Positions 1-10,513 of a stretch of DNA of 64,000 nucleotides are shown here, in pieces. The stretch lies in contig NZ_CP046908.1 of the NCBI RefSeq assembly GCF_009789575.1, positions 2,521,001 to 2,585,000 of the forward strand. The letters run 5' to 3'. The notes beneath the pieces were generated by a model. That model did not search any database, was not told the origin of the DNA, and saw nothing but the letters and a program-made list of their open reading frames with translations. The translations under genes were made by a program, and so were the position numbers. The stretch is from Stappia indica (GTDB taxonomy: Bacteria; Pseudomonadota; Alphaproteobacteria; Rhizobiales; Stappiaceae). How positions within the stretch are numbered: the first letter of the stretch is position 1; every line of letters begins with the position of its first letter.

Positions 1-553
1 TCAGCGAGACTTGGATGCCGGCGCCGGCGAGTTCCAGCCGCAGCGTGTCGCTATAGCCTTCCAGCGCGAACTTGGAGGCATTGTAGGCCCCGCGATAGGG
101 CATGCCCATGAAGCCGAGGATCGACGAGCACTGCACGATGCGCCCGTGCCCCTGCCGGCGCATATGCGGCACCACGGCCCGCGTCAGCGTATGCCAGCCG
201 AAGAAATTCGCCTCGAACAGCCCGCGCAGCGCATCGGAGGGGATGTCCTCCAATGCGCCCGGAATGGCATAGGCCCCGTTGTTGAACAGCGCGTCGAGCC
301 GGCCCGAGGTCCGCTCGAACAGCTCCGCGGCGGCCTCGCCGATGCTCGCCTCGTCCTGGTAGTCGAGGCGGAAGCTCTCGAAGCCCTCGTCCTTCAGCCG
401 GTCCACGTCCTCCTGCCGGCGCGCGGTGGCGAAGACGCGCCAGTCGCGGCCGCGCAGCGTATGGGCGGCTGCGGCTCCGATCCCTGAGGAACAGCCGGTG
501 ATCAGGATGATGCGTTGCGGCCGGACATGTTCGGCTGCCTGTGACCCGGCCAT
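1..553 (-). CDS. SDR family oxidoreductase (3' end outside window)
   Basis: Short-chain dehydrogenase/reductase read leftward and cut by the window edge after about 184 residues. Visible: the nucleotide-binding TGCSSGIG motif at residues 19-26, a NNGAY segment corresponding to the family NNAG motif, the catalytic serine in QCSSILG, and the Tyr157-x3-Lys pair in YNASK. These are the classical SDR Rossmann and active-site elements, so an NAD(P)-dependent oxidoreductase is secure. The substrate cannot be told. The start is the ATG at 553. It lies just upstream of, and in the same direction as, the UbiH-like gene stop at 595, so the two could be cotranscribed. Confidence 0.85.
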   Translation of the reverse strand, partial: MAGSQAAEHVRPQRIILITGCSSGIGAAAAHTLRGRDWRVFATARRQEDVDRLKDEGFESFRLDYQDEASIGEAAAELFERTSGRLDALFNNGAYAIPGALEDIPSDALRGLFEANFFGWHTLTRAVVPHMRRQGHGRIVQCSSILGFMGMPYRGAYNASKFALEGYSDTLRLELAGAGIQVSL

Positions 554-594
554 GCGTCCGGCCTTCTCCCCGTCCAGTCCCCTGCCCGATACCG

Positions 595-1824
595 TCAGAT
601 CGCCTCGCCGACCAGAAGCCGCGGCGAGGGGCCTTCCAGACCCGCCGCCTGGCGGATGAAGAACCGCTTCAGCGAAGGCATGCGGTCGACAAGGCCGAGG
701 CCGACGTCGCGGACCGCGCGCACGACATCCATATCGTTCGAAAAGAGCCGGTTCAAGACGTCGGTCACCACCCCCATGCGGAACGTGTCGAAGCGCCGCC
801 AGCGCTCGTAGCGCTCCAGCACGTCGAGCGCGCCGATGTCCTCGCCGAGCCGGCGTGCCTCCACCAGCACCTCGGCCAGCGCCGCAACGTCCTTGAAACC
901 GAGATTGAGGCCCTGCCCGGCGATCGGGTGGATGCCGTGGGCGGCATCGCCCGCCAGCGCCAGGCGCGGCTGCACGAAGGCGCGCGCCAGCGTCAGGCCG
1001 AGCGGGAACGCGTATCGCGGCCCGTCGAGCGAAAGCTTGCCGAGATGGTGTCCGAAGCGCCGCTCCAGCTCCAGCTCGAAGGTGAAGTCGTCGCCCTTGA
1101 CCAGCCGCTCGGCATCGTCGCGCCGCTCGGTCCACACCAGCGACGAGCGGTTGCCGGTCAGCGGCAGGATGGCGAAGGGGCCGGAAGGCAGGAAGTGCTC
1201 CTCGGCGCGGCCCTCATGCGGCCGCTCGTGGGCAACGGTGGTGACGATACCCGACTGGTCGTATTCCCAGCGCACCGTGCCGATACCGGCAAGGTCCCGC
1301 AGCTTCGAGCGCACGCCGTCGGCGGCGACCAGCAGCTTCGCCTTGCGCACGGCGCCTGAGGCGAGGCGGATCTCCACCTCCGAGGGCCCGCTGGTGAAGC
1401 CGGAGACCGCATCCGGCGCGATCAGCTCCACGCCGAGCTCCTCGGCCCGGTCGGCGAGCACCGCCACCATGTGCCCGTTCGGCACCATATGGGCGAAGGG
1501 CTCGCCCGGCTCCACCTCGCCGTCGAAGGTCAGGAACACCGGTCGCACCGCATCGCGCAGGCGCGAATCGGTGACGACCATCTCCATCATCGGCTGGGCG
1601 TGCGGCGCGATCTTCGACCATACGCCGAGCCGGTCGAGCATGCGGCTTGCCGCGGCCGCAACCGCCGAGGCGCGCGGATCCTTCGACAGCGCCTCGCGCG
1701 GGCGCATGTCCACGACGGCAACGCGGAGGCCGGGATCGGCCTGCTTCAGCGCCACCGCCAGCGAAAGGCCGACATACCCGCCGCCGCCGACCAGAACGTC
1801 GAGCTCGTCCATCTGGATGCCCAT
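595..1824 (-). CDS. UbiH/UbiF/COQ6-family FAD-dependent hydroxylase
   Basis: Class A flavoprotein monooxygenase of 409 residues, the usual length for ubiquinone-biosynthesis hydroxylases. The N-terminal dinucleotide fold has a GGGGYVG motif (13-19). The AADG motif sits at 167-170 and the FAD-ribityl GD motif at 292-293, inside a GDAAHxxHPxxGQGLN segment typical of UbiH/COQ6. The family hydroxylates the polyprenylated ring of ubiquinone precursors at the inner membrane using O2 and NAD(P)H. The ring position (C1, C5 or C6) cannot be assigned from sequence alone. The ATG at 1824 is preferred because GGGAG precedes it; a second ATG at 1812 lacks a ribosome site. Confidence 0.85.
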   Translation of the reverse strand: MGIQMDELDVLVGGGGYVGLSLAVALKQADPGLRVAVVDMRPREALSKDPRASAVAAAASRMLDRLGVWSKIAPHAQPMMEMVVTDSRLRDAVRPVFLTFDGEVEPGEPFAHMVPNGHMVAVLADRAEELGVELIAPDAVSGFTSGPSEVEIRLASGAVRKAKLLVAADGVRSKLRDLAGIGTVRWEYDQSGIVTTVAHERPHEGRAEEHFLPSGPFAILPLTGNRSSLVWTERRDDAERLVKGDDFTFELELERRFGHHLGKLSLDGPRYAFPLGLTLARAFVQPRLALAGDAAHGIHPIAGQGLNLGFKDVAALAEVLVEARRLGEDIGALDVLERYERWRRFDTFRMGVVTDVLNRLFSNDMDVVRAVRDVGLGLVDRMPSLKRFFIRQAAGLEGPSPRLLVGEAI

Positions 1825-1943
1825 CCTGTCGCTCCCGTGTTCCTTGCGACCCGCAGGGCATGTGCCCCTGGGTCAGTCTTGACATTGCCGCCCCGCGCCC
1901 CGAAGGCTCTCGCACCCTTTCCGTTCATGCGAACAGGTGCCGG

Positions 1944-2843
1944 ATGCGCTCAGCCGTCGACGACCTCCTCTCGATACTCGATCTCGAGCCGCTGGAACAC
2001 AATCTCTTCCGCGGCATGAGCCCGCAGGTCGGCTGGCAGCGCGTCTTCGGCGGCCAGGTGATCGGCCAGGCGCTGGTCGCCGCCTCGCGCACCGTGCCGC
2101 AGGAGCGCAGCGTCCACTCGCTGCACGGCTATTTCCTGCGCCCCGGCGATCCGGCCGTGCCGATCATCTACGAGGTCGACCGTATTCGCGACGGCGGCAG
2201 CTTCACCACCCGCCGGGTCGTCGCCATCCAGCACGGCAAGCCGATCTTCTCCGTCGCCGCCTCGTTCCAGACCTTCGAGGACGGGCTCGACCACCAGGCG
2301 GTCATGCCCGACGTGCCGATGCCCGAGGACCTGCCCGGCGAGGCGGAGCTGAAGGAAAAGTTCCTCGCCCACGCGCCGGAGGCGGTGCGCCGCTACTGGG
2401 AGCGCGACCGGCCCATCGAGCTGCGCCCGGTCGACATGACCCACTATTTCAGCCGCAGCAAGCTGACGCCCTCGCAGAACGTCTGGGTCCGGGCCAGCGC
2501 CGCCCTGCCGGACGACCCGCGCATCCATTCCTGCGTGCTCGCCTATGCCTCGGACATGACGCTGCTCGACACCTCGCTCTTCGCCCACGGCACCAGCGTG
2601 TTCGATCCCAAGCTCCAGGTCGCAAGCCTCGACCACGCCATGTGGTTCCATCGCCCCTTCCGCGCCGACGAATGGCTGCTCTATGCGGAAGACAGCCCGT
2701 CGGCCTCGGGCGGACGCGGTTTCACCCGCGGCTCGCTCTTTTCCCGCGACGGCCAGCTGGTCGCCTCCGTCGCGCAGGAAGGCTTGATCCGCGTGCGCCG
2801 CGAACGGCCGAAGGATTCGTCGGCAAGCTCACCGGCGGACTGA
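1944..2843 (+). CDS. tesB: Acyl-CoA thioesterase II (TesB)
   Basis: Double hot-dog thioesterase of 299 residues, close to the roughly 286 of E. coli TesB. It begins with a leader (LLSILDLEPLEHNLFRG) shared by TesB proteins and carries the GGQVIGQAL and HSLHGYFLRPGD segments of the first hot-dog. The second has DHAMWFHRPFRADEWLLY and ends in VASVAQEGLIR. It hydrolyses a broad range of acyl-CoAs to free acid and CoA. The reading frame is open upstream, but homology and the divergent ubiH-type gene put the start at 1944. It is divergent from the UbiH-like gene and convergent with the CobW gene. Confidence 0.92.
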   Translation: MRSAVDDLLSILDLEPLEHNLFRGMSPQVGWQRVFGGQVIGQALVAASRTVPQERSVHSLHGYFLRPGDPAVPIIYEVDRIRDGGSFTTRRVVAIQHGKPIFSVAASFQTFEDGLDHQAVMPDVPMPEDLPGEAELKEKFLAHAPEAVRRYWERDRPIELRPVDMTHYFSRSKLTPSQNVWVRASAALPDDPRIHSCVLAYASDMTLLDTSLFAHGTSVFDPKLQVASLDHAMWFHRPFRADEWLLYAEDSPSASGGRGFTRGSLFSRDGQLVASVAQEGLIRVRRERPKDSSASSPAD

Positions 2844-2855
2844 TCGGCGCAGTGG

Positions 2856-4091
2856 TCAGCGGAAGCTGCCGCTGAAGCCGCGGATCGCCAGCGGATTGTC
2901 GGACAGCGCCGCCGCATCGGGGGTGTCGGTTGCAGGCTGCCCGGTGAAGGCGTCGAACAGCTTGCGCACGAAGGTCTCCGGAAGGTCCCGGGTGATGAAC
3001 ACCAGCCGGCTGCGATGGTCGTCGTCCGGCCAGGCCGGCAGCGTCGCCGGCGGGTGAAACACGTGCTGCACCCCGTGCAGCACCACCGGCCGGTCCGGGT
3101 CCTCGGCGATCTGCACCACCCCCTTCATCCGCAGCAGCTTCGGCCCATGCGCCGAGCGCAGGAGGTCGAGAAACATCTCCAGCGCCGCCGCCGGGATCGG
3201 CCGGTCGGTCGACAGCGAGAAGGCGCGGATCGAATCGCCGTGGCGGTTCACGTCGTGGGAATGGTCATGTCCGTGACCATGGCTGTGGCTGTGGTCATGA
3301 TGCCCGTGGCTGTGCCCATGGTCATGCGCGTGATGCCCATGCCCATGCGAATGCCCGCCATGGCCGTCGCGATAGGCTTCCTCGTTCAGCCAGCGCGCCA
3401 CATCCGCCGTCTTGGTCGCCGGATCGTAGAGCCCGGTGCCGATCAGCCGTGCCGCGCTCGCCTCGCCGCTGGCCGCGACGATCACCGGCGCCGCCGGGTT
3501 GAGCCGGGCGATGCGCCGGCGCAGCGGGCTCTCCGGGTCGAGCGCTGCCGCGCCCTCCGCCAGGTCGGTCTTGGTCAGCACGATGCGGTCGGCGACCGCC
3601 ACCTGCTTCACCGCCTCCTCCTGCGCGTCGAGCGTCGCAAGGCCGTTGACCGCATCGACCAGGGTCACCACCCCGTCGAGCTGGTAGCGCATCACCAGAT
3701 AGGGGTGCTGCATCACCGTGTGCAGCACGGGGGCCGGATCGGCGAGCCCCGTCGTCTCGATCACCACCCGCGACAGCCGCTCGGTACGGCCATTGTCGAC
3801 GCGCCGCAGCAGATCTTCGAGCGTCGTCACCAGGTCGCCGCGAATGGTGCAACACAGGCACCCGGAGGCCAGCTCGACGATGCCCTCCTCGCCGCCTTCG
3901 ACGAACAGGTGGTCGAGGCCGACCTCGCCGAACTCGTTGATGATCACCGCCGCGTCGGCAAGCGCCGGATCCTTCAGCAGCGTGTTGAGCAGCGTCGTCT
4001 TGCCCGCGCCCAGGAAGCCGGTGATGACGGTCAGCGGGATGGGCGGCTTCGGCCCGCGCGCGCGCTTGCCGGTCTGGTCGGTCTCGGTCAC
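2856..4091 (-). CDS. CobW/COG0523 GTPase with His-rich metal-binding insert
   Basis: G3E-family P-loop GTPase of 411 residues and a presumed metallochaperone. The Walker A GFLGAGKT lies at 25-32. The COG0523 hallmark CxCC (Cys78, Cys80, Cys81, GCLCC) follows, and the TKTD guanine motif is at 173-176. A linker at 243-284 holds about 20 histidines and precedes the C-terminal CobW domain. CxCC members are known to handle Zn, Co or Ni. This gene is 1.8 kb from a urease cluster whose UreE is also His-tailed, so Ni or Zn buffering is possible but unproven. The start is a GTG with an AGAGGA site 8 nt upstream. Confidence 0.88.
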   Translation of the reverse strand: MTETDQTGKRARGPKPPIPLTVITGFLGAGKTTLLNTLLKDPALADAAVIINEFGEVGLDHLFVEGGEEGIVELASGCLCCTIRGDLVTTLEDLLRRVDNGRTERLSRVVIETTGLADPAPVLHTVMQHPYLVMRYQLDGVVTLVDAVNGLATLDAQEEAVKQVAVADRIVLTKTDLAEGAAALDPESPLRRRIARLNPAAPVIVAASGEASAARLIGTGLYDPATKTADVARWLNEEAYRDGHGGHSHGHGHHAHDHGHSHGHHDHSHSHGHGHDHSHDVNRHGDSIRAFSLSTDRPIPAAALEMFLDLLRSAHGPKLLRMKGVVQIAEDPDRPVVLHGVQHVFHPPATLPAWPDDDHRSRLVFITRDLPETFVRKLFDAFTGQPATDTPDAAALSDNPLAIRGFSGSFR

Positions 4092-4136
4092 GTCACTGTC
4101 CTCTGGCGGGCGCCGTCTTGGCGACGGCGCGCCTGG

Positions 4137-5546
4137 CTACGGGCGGGGATTGGGGGTGGGCCGCGGCAGGATCACGAGCGGCTGGCCGCGAAAGATCGCG
4201 CCCGGCTTGGCTTCGCCTGCCGGCGCCTGGGCGCTGGCGGCAGGCAGCAGCGCCGACGAGCCCGCCCCCATCACCGAAACCGGCTTTTCCTTCGGCATCG
4301 GCACAGTTGCGAGCGTCGCGATCTTCGCCTCCGAGGCAGGCGCCCGGCCCTTCGGCACGCCGAGCCCGACTTGCACCGCCTGGTCGACGCGGGACCGCGG
4401 GCCGATGATCTCGTCCATCACCTTGCCCCAGTCGGTCTTGCCGTCGTCGCGGGTCGGCACGTCGTCGTCGTCGGCCGAGACCACCTGCTGCGGCGCCTGG
4501 CCGACGATCGGCCGGCGCACGCCGTTGGTCGCCGGATCGAGCTGGGCATAGGACAGCGCCGTGGTGCCGCGCAGGCCGCCGGTGCCGTAGGTGGCCAGCA
4601 GCTCCTCCGCCGTCGGCTTGGTGTTGCGCTTGCAGTAGCCGTCGGCCGGCGGCCCGCCGGCAACGCCGGTCATCGAGGAAAGGTTGCGCCCGGAGCGCTG
4701 GCGAAAGCCGGCATCGACCAGCACGCGGGCCTTGGCGGCGCGTTCAACGCCCGAGGCCGCGCCCAGCACCACCGCCAGCACGGTGCGCCCGCCGCGCGTC
4801 GCCGAGACGACCACGTTCAGTCCGGAATTGCAGATATAGCCGGTCTTCATGCCGCTCGCGCCGGGCACCCGGGCCAGGAACTCGCGGTTGGCCGAGCGCA
4901 GCGTCTTCTTGCCGACCTTGATCGCCGGCAGGCCGTAATAGGCGTGGTACTGCGGGAATTCCTGCCACAGCGCCCGCGCCAGCACGGCAAGGTCGCGCGC
5001 GGAGGACACCTGGCGGTTGTCCGGCAGCCCGTGCGGGTTGACGAAACGGGTCGCGGTCATGCCGAGCCGGCGCGCCTCGGCGTTCATCATCTCGATGAAG
5101 GCGGGCTCGGAGCCGGCCAGCGATTCCCCGACCGCCACGGCGATGTCGTTCGCCGACTTGACGATCAGCATCTTCAGCGCGCTGTCGAGCGTCAGCTGGG
5201 TGCCGGGCTTGAAGCCCATCTTGCTCGGCGGCTGCGCATGGGCATTGGCGCTGATCGCCACCGCGCTCTCCAGCGTCGCGCGTCCCTCGCGCACCGCCTT
5301 GAAGGCGAGATAGGCGGTCATCAGCTTGGTGATCGAGGCGGGATACCACTGGCGCAGCGCGTCCTTGTGGTCGAGCACCGCTCCCGTCTCCGCATCGACG
5401 ACGATCCAGGCGGCAACCTCGGCCCGCGCGGTCTCGCCGGATTGCAGCAGGCCGGCAACGGCAAGGCTGGCCGCGACCGCAAGGCCGCACAGGCGCCTGC
5501 CCAGATGGCATCCGGTAATCTTCAGCACGTCAGAAAGCCTCCGCAT
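4137..5546 (-). CDS. D-alanyl-D-alanine carboxypeptidase (peptidase S11)
   Basis: Periplasmic penicillin-binding protein that trims the terminal D-Ala of peptidoglycan stem peptides. A hydrophobic signal segment (about residues 20-42, cleavage near ARA-EV) is followed by the serine nucleophile motif SITK (71-74), SAN (131-133) and KTG (234-236), in the right order and spacing. The S11 domain ends near residue 270. The remaining roughly 200 residues are low-complexity and rich in Pro, Ala and acidic residues, longer than the usual beta domain and unlike the E. coli membrane-anchor helix. I chose the ATG at 5546 so that the signal peptide is N-terminal; its ribosome site is weak. Confidence 0.88.
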   Translation of the reverse strand: MRRLSDVLKITGCHLGRRLCGLAVAASLAVAGLLQSGETARAEVAAWIVVDAETGAVLDHKDALRQWYPASITKLMTAYLAFKAVREGRATLESAVAISANAHAQPPSKMGFKPGTQLTLDSALKMLIVKSANDIAVAVGESLAGSEPAFIEMMNAEARRLGMTATRFVNPHGLPDNRQVSSARDLAVLARALWQEFPQYHAYYGLPAIKVGKKTLRSANREFLARVPGASGMKTGYICNSGLNVVVSATRGGRTVLAVVLGAASGVERAAKARVLVDAGFRQRSGRNLSSMTGVAGGPPADGYCKRNTKPTAEELLATYGTGGLRGTTALSYAQLDPATNGVRRPIVGQAPQQVVSADDDDVPTRDDGKTDWGKVMDEIIGPRSRVDQAVQVGLGVPKGRAPASEAKIATLATVPMPKEKPVSVMGAGSSALLPAASAQAPAGEAKPGAIFRGQPLVILPRPTPNPRP

Positions 5547-5697
5547 GTCCGGCCGCCGCGGCAATCCTGCGGCGTTGGCGGACCCTCCCGTCCGGGAGTT
5601 TCGGTCCGTCGATGCTCCCCCTATGTAACCGATCCTGAGGGCAGAATGCAAAGCGCGCTCGCAGCCCCCTCGCCCGCAGACTGCCCATGAAGACGGC

Positions 5698-5720
5698 AAT
5701 TGCCGAAGTTTGCGGCAATT
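5698..5720. repeat. Inverted repeat in the ureD upstream region
   Basis: The arms AATTGCCG (5698-5705) and CGGCAATT (5713-5720) are perfect inverted copies around a 7-nt spacer, in the 341-bp gap between the divergent carboxypeptidase and ureD genes. The position suits an operator for the urease operon, but no cognate regulator is visible here. The rest of the gap shows no gene. Confidence 0.4.
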
Positions 5721-5887
5721 CGGCGTCCAGCGGCGTAGTCCGACCTCGCGCCTTTCGGGAGCGAACCGACTGGCCCCTCTCTTGCTATGCTGGAGGCAGC
5801 AAGGGGCGGCGACCGTCGTTCCGCCCTCAGCCGATCCGGCACAAGCCCCGGATTCCCATCAGTATTCGAGCGAGGCCGGACACCGGA

Positions 5888-6736
5888 ATGACCGTCGAAC
5901 CCGCCGCCCCGGCCACACCGATCCCCGCGATGCAGCGGGTGCGCGGGCATGCGCATGTCTCCTTTGCCAGGCAGGGCGAGACCACCCGGCTGAAGGAGCT
6001 CGGCCAGAGCGGCTCGGCCAAGATCCGCCTGCCGAAAACCCACGGCACCCCGCCGGTCGCCGTCTTCCTCAACACCGCCGGCGGCCTGACCGGCGGCGAC
6101 CGGATCGAATTCGACGCCACCGCCGGCCCCGGCGCCCATGCCGTTCTGACCACCCAGGCGGCCGAGCGCGTCTATCGCAGCATCGACGGCGCGGCCGAGG
6201 TGGCGAGCGCCCTGCGCGCCGAGGAGGACGCCGTTCTGGAATGGCTGCCGCAGGAGACCATCCTGTTCGACCGCGCCGCCCTGCAGCGCTCGCTCACCGT
6301 CGACCTTGCCCCCGGCGCCCGGCTGCTGGCGATCGAGAGCCTGGTGCTCGGGCGCGAGGCGATGGGCGAGGACGTGCACACGCTCGGCTTCCGCGACCGC
6401 TGGCGCATCCGCCGCGGCGGCCGGCTGGTCTTTGCCGACGAGGCCCGCATCCAGGGCGATGCCACCGACATTCTCTCCGGCTCGGCGACGGCCGCAGGCA
6501 GCCGCGCCTTCGCCACGCTGGTCGATTGCCGCGAGGGCGCGCCCGGCCTGCTGGAGCGGGCCCGCGAGGCCCTCTCGCCCCTGCTCGGCGAGCGGCTGCG
6601 CGGCGGCGTCAGCGCCCTTCCCGATCTTCTTGTCTTCCGCTTTCTCGCCGACAGCGGCCAGGACCTGCGCGCCGGCCTCGTCTCCTTCCTGGAGACCTGG
6701 CGCGGCTCGGCCCTGCCCCGGACATGGTATTGCTGA
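5888..6736 (+). CDS. ureD: Urease accessory protein UreD
   Basis: UreD (UreH) is the scaffold on which UreF and UreG assemble to deliver nickel to apo-urease. The 282-residue protein has the family hallmarks PPVAVFLNTAGGLTGGDR near residue 60, LTTQAAERVYRS, and LEWLPQETILFDRA. It heads the urease cluster, followed 33 nt later by ureA. The frame is open upstream but the ATG at 5888 gives the conserved N-terminus. The divergent carboxypeptidase gene places the operon promoter in 5547-5887. A TATGCT-like hexamer near 5785 is a possible -10, without a convincing -35. Confidence 0.95.
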   Translation: MTVEPAAPATPIPAMQRVRGHAHVSFARQGETTRLKELGQSGSAKIRLPKTHGTPPVAVFLNTAGGLTGGDRIEFDATAGPGAHAVLTTQAAERVYRSIDGAAEVASALRAEEDAVLEWLPQETILFDRAALQRSLTVDLAPGARLLAIESLVLGREAMGEDVHTLGFRDRWRIRRGGRLVFADEARIQGDATDILSGSATAAGSRAFATLVDCREGAPGLLERAREALSPLLGERLRGGVSALPDLLVFRFLADSGQDLRAGLVSFLETWRGSALPRTWYC

Positions 6737-6768
6737 GCGGACGGATGGCTCCAGATGAGGACTGACGC

Positions 6769-7071
6769 ATGAAACTGACCCCGCGGGAAAAGGACAAGCT
6801 GCTGATCGCCATGGCGGCGGAGGTTGCCCGCAAGCGGCTCGCCCGCGGCGTCCTGCTCAACTATCCCGAGGCCGTGGCCCTGATCAGCGACTTCGTCGTC
6901 GAGGGGGCCCGCGACGGGCGCAGCGTCGCCGAGCTGATGAGCGCCGGCGGCCAGGTGCTGACCCGCGACCAGGTGATGCCCGGCATCGCCGAGATGATCC
7001 ACGACGTGCAGGTCGAGGCGACCTTTCCCGACGGCACCAAGCTCGTCACCGTCCACCAGCCGATTCGCTGA
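6769..7071 (+). CDS. ureA: Urease subunit gamma
   Basis: The 100-residue gamma subunit of the (alpha-beta-gamma) nickel urease that hydrolyses urea to ammonia and carbamate in the cytoplasm. It starts [20 protein letters not shown] and ends [12 protein letters not shown], both characteristic of UreA. A GAGGA site precedes the ATG. Gamma and beta are separate genes here, as in most bacteria and unlike the fused Helicobacter UreA. UreB begins 16 nt downstream. Confidence 0.97.
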   Translation: MKLTPREKDKLLIAMAAEVARKRLARGVLLNYPEAVALISDFVVEGARDGRSVAELMSAGGQVLTRDQVMPGIAEMIHDVQVEATFPDGTKLVTVHQPIR

Positions 7072-7086
7072 CAAGAGGAGCGCCGG

Positions 7087-7392
7087 ATGATCCCGGGTGA
7101 ACTGATGCCCGCCGAGGGCGATATCGAGCTGAATGCCGGCCGCCGCGTGCTGGAGATCGAGGTCGCCAACACCGGCGACCGTCCGGTCCAGGTCGGCTCC
7201 CACTATCATTTCGCCGAGACCAACCCGGCGCTCGCCTTCGACCGGGCGGCGGCGCGCGGCCACCGGCTGGACATTCCCGCCGGTACGGCGATCCGCTTCG
7301 AGCCGGGACAAAGGCGCAAGGTCGCCCTCGTGCCTTATGTTGGGGATCGCGCTGTCTACGGTTTCAATGGCAAGGTGATGGGCACGCTTTGA
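7087..7392 (+). CDS. ureB: Urease subunit beta
   Basis: The 101-residue urease beta subunit. Family signatures are the opening [19 protein letters not shown], the central [13 protein letters not shown] and the closing [16 protein letters not shown]. It packs with gamma and alpha into the urease trimer. The ribosome site AAGAGGAG lies 8 nt before the ATG. The gene is followed without a real gap by an LprI-like reading frame rather than directly by ureC. Confidence 0.97.
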   Translation: MIPGELMPAEGDIELNAGRRVLEIEVANTGDRPVQVGSHYHFAETNPALAFDRAAARGHRLDIPAGTAIRFEPGQRRKVALVPYVGDRAVYGFNGKVMGTL

Positions 7393-7412
7393 CCAACAGA
7401 AGGAACCGTCTC

Positions 7413-7841
7413 GTGACCCGTCTTGCCGTTCTCACCGCCTCCGCCGGCCTGCTTGCCCTGCTGCTGCCGGCCGCCCCCGCCAGTGCCCAGCAGGATCCGG
7501 ACATCGACTGCGACAACGCCACCGTCCAGATGGAGCTCACTTACTGCGCCGAAAAGGACTGGCAGGCCGCCGACGCCAAGCTCAACACCGCCTATTCGGC
7601 GGCGATGAAGTCCATGCGCGAGATGGATGCGGACCTGCCCGCCGACCTCAAGGGCGCCGCCGAGGCGCTGAAGGAAGCTCAGCGCGCCTGGATCCCCTAT
7701 CGCGACAAGGCCTGCGCCGCCGCCGGCTTCCTCGCCCGCGGCGGCTCGATGGAGCCGATGCTCATCTATTCGTGCCTTGCGCAACTGACCGCAGATCGCA
7801 CCCAGGAACTGGAACAACTGGCCGAGGGCCTGGGGAACTGA
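7413..7841 (+). CDS. Secreted LprI/DUF1311-family protein inside the urease operon
   Basis: About 142 residues. An N-terminal signal peptide (hydrophobic stretch about residues 5-25, cleavage after ASA) is followed by a DUF1311 (LprI-like) domain with four cysteines and the family pattern [14 protein letters not shown] and [19 protein letters not shown]1311 proteins include lysozyme inhibitors of the periplasm; the role here is unknown. The GTG at 7413 is chosen because AGAAGGA lies 8 nt upstream. An in-frame TTG at 7389 overlaps the ureB stop and has no ribosome site. Its place between ureB and ureC implies cotranscription with urease. Confidence 0.85.
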   Translation: MTRLAVLTASAGLLALLLPAAPASAQQDPDIDCDNATVQMELTYCAEKDWQAADAKLNTAYSAAMKSMREMDADLPADLKGAAEALKEAQRAWIPYRDKACAAAGFLARGGSMEPMLIYSCLAQLTADRTQELEQLAEGLGN

Positions 7842-7878
7842 TCCCAGCCCCGGCCGCCGCCGCGCCACGGAGACGCCG

Positions 7879-9587
<1,709 letters not shown>

Positions 9588-9591
<4 letters not shown>

Positions 9592-9862
9592 AGCCCTTTC
9601 GGCCAATTCGGAGCCATTCTGGCGGAGCGATTTTGTGGCAAGGTCAAGCAAAGACACGCAGGCCGTATCTGGATACGGACAAGGGGCTTTGCGCCGGAAT
9701 TGGCGCAAAATCGCTCGCCCCGCAGGGCTTCCGATTGGCGGGCGCCCGGCGCCGAACCGGTCTTGCCCGATGCGAAGGCATCGCGCGGCGACTGTTTCGA
9801 CGCCGGATCGCCGCCCCTATCGAGAAGCAGAATTGACTTCGAATTGGCCGAAAGGGCTCTAG
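9588..9862. mobile_element. MITE-like palindromic element with CTAG target duplication
   Basis: A 267-bp element (9592-9858) bounded by perfect 19-bp terminal inverted repeats, AGCCCTTTCGGCCAATTCG at 9592-9610 and its complement at 9840-9858. It is flanked by CTAG at 9588-9591 and 9859-9862, read as a 4-bp target duplication. A second, nested inverted pair lies inside (GAGCGATTTTG near 9625 and CAAAATCGCTC near 9707). No credible gene is inside. The left CTAG contains the ureC stop codon, so insertion left UreC intact but separated it from the GST gene. This accounts for the whole 9592-9904 gap. Confidence 0.75.
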
Positions 9863-9904
9863 GGTTCGGTTCGGAGGAACCGTCACCGACCGGAGGATCA
9901 TTGC

Positions 9905-10513
9905 ATGTACACGCTGATCGGCTATCCGCGCACCCGCGCCATGCGCGTCCTGTGGATGCTGGAGGAACTGGGCGAGTCCTACGAGTACCTTCCGGCGGCT
10001 CCGCATGCCCCGGAGGTCACCGCGCTCAACCCGACCGGCAAGGTGCCGGTGTTCAAGGACGGCGACACGGCGCTCACCGATTCCGTCGCCATTTGCCAGT
10101 ATCTCGCCGACAAGCACGGCAAGCTGACCTATCCCGCCGGCACGCTCGAGCGGGCACGCCAGGACGGGGTCACCCAGTTCACCGTCGATGTTCTGGAAGG
10201 CGCGCTGTGGACGGCCGCCAAGAACAGTTTCATCCATCCGGAAGAGCTGCGGGTGCCGGAGGTCAAGCGCGTCTGCGCCGCCGAATTCGCCGATGGCCTG
10301 CGCCATCTGGAGCAGCTTCTGGGCGAGGGCCCCTTCGTCATGGGGGCGGAGTTCACCTTGCCCGACATCCTGATCGCCCACTGCGCCAACTGGGCAAGGC
10401 TGGCGAAATTCGACCTGCCGGAGACCGGCCCCGTCGCCGATTATCTCGAGCGGGTCCGGTCGCGTCCGGCGCTTGCCGCCGCCATGAAACGAGGAGCCGA
10501 GGCCATCGCATGA
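9905..10513 (+). CDS. Glutathione S-transferase family protein
   Basis: A 202-residue GST with a thioredoxin-fold N-terminus (MYTLIGYPRTRAMRVLWMLE), the glutathione-binding NPTGKVPVF segment with its cis-Pro, and the TDSVAICQYLADK motif. A helical C-terminal domain follows, containing FTLPDILIAHC. Members conjugate glutathione or act as reductases; the substrate is unknown. Its stop overlaps the ureE start (ATGA at 10510-10513), so GST and ureE are translationally coupled even though GST is not a known urease factor. GGAGG precedes the ATG. Confidence 0.9.
   Translation: MYTLIGYPRTRAMRVLWMLEELGESYEYLPAAPHAPEVTALNPTGKVPVFKDGDTALTDSVAICQYLADKHGKLTYPAGTLERARQDGVTQFTVDVLEGALWTAAKNSFIHPEELRVPEVKRVCAAEFADGLRHLEQLLGEGPFVMGAEFTLPDILIAHCANWARLAKFDLPETGPVADYLERVRSRPALAAAMKRGAEAIA

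Noticed and set aside
3015-5690. Open frame of 891 codons covering the CobW and carboxypeptidase genes in antisense
   Set aside because: Its composition is dominated by Arg, His and Gly with no domain. Both minus-strand genes have full motif sets.
9635-10381. Open frames on both strands inside and next to the 267-bp palindromic element
   Set aside because: They cross the inverted repeat or the GST gene, lack ribosome sites and encode low-complexity sequence.
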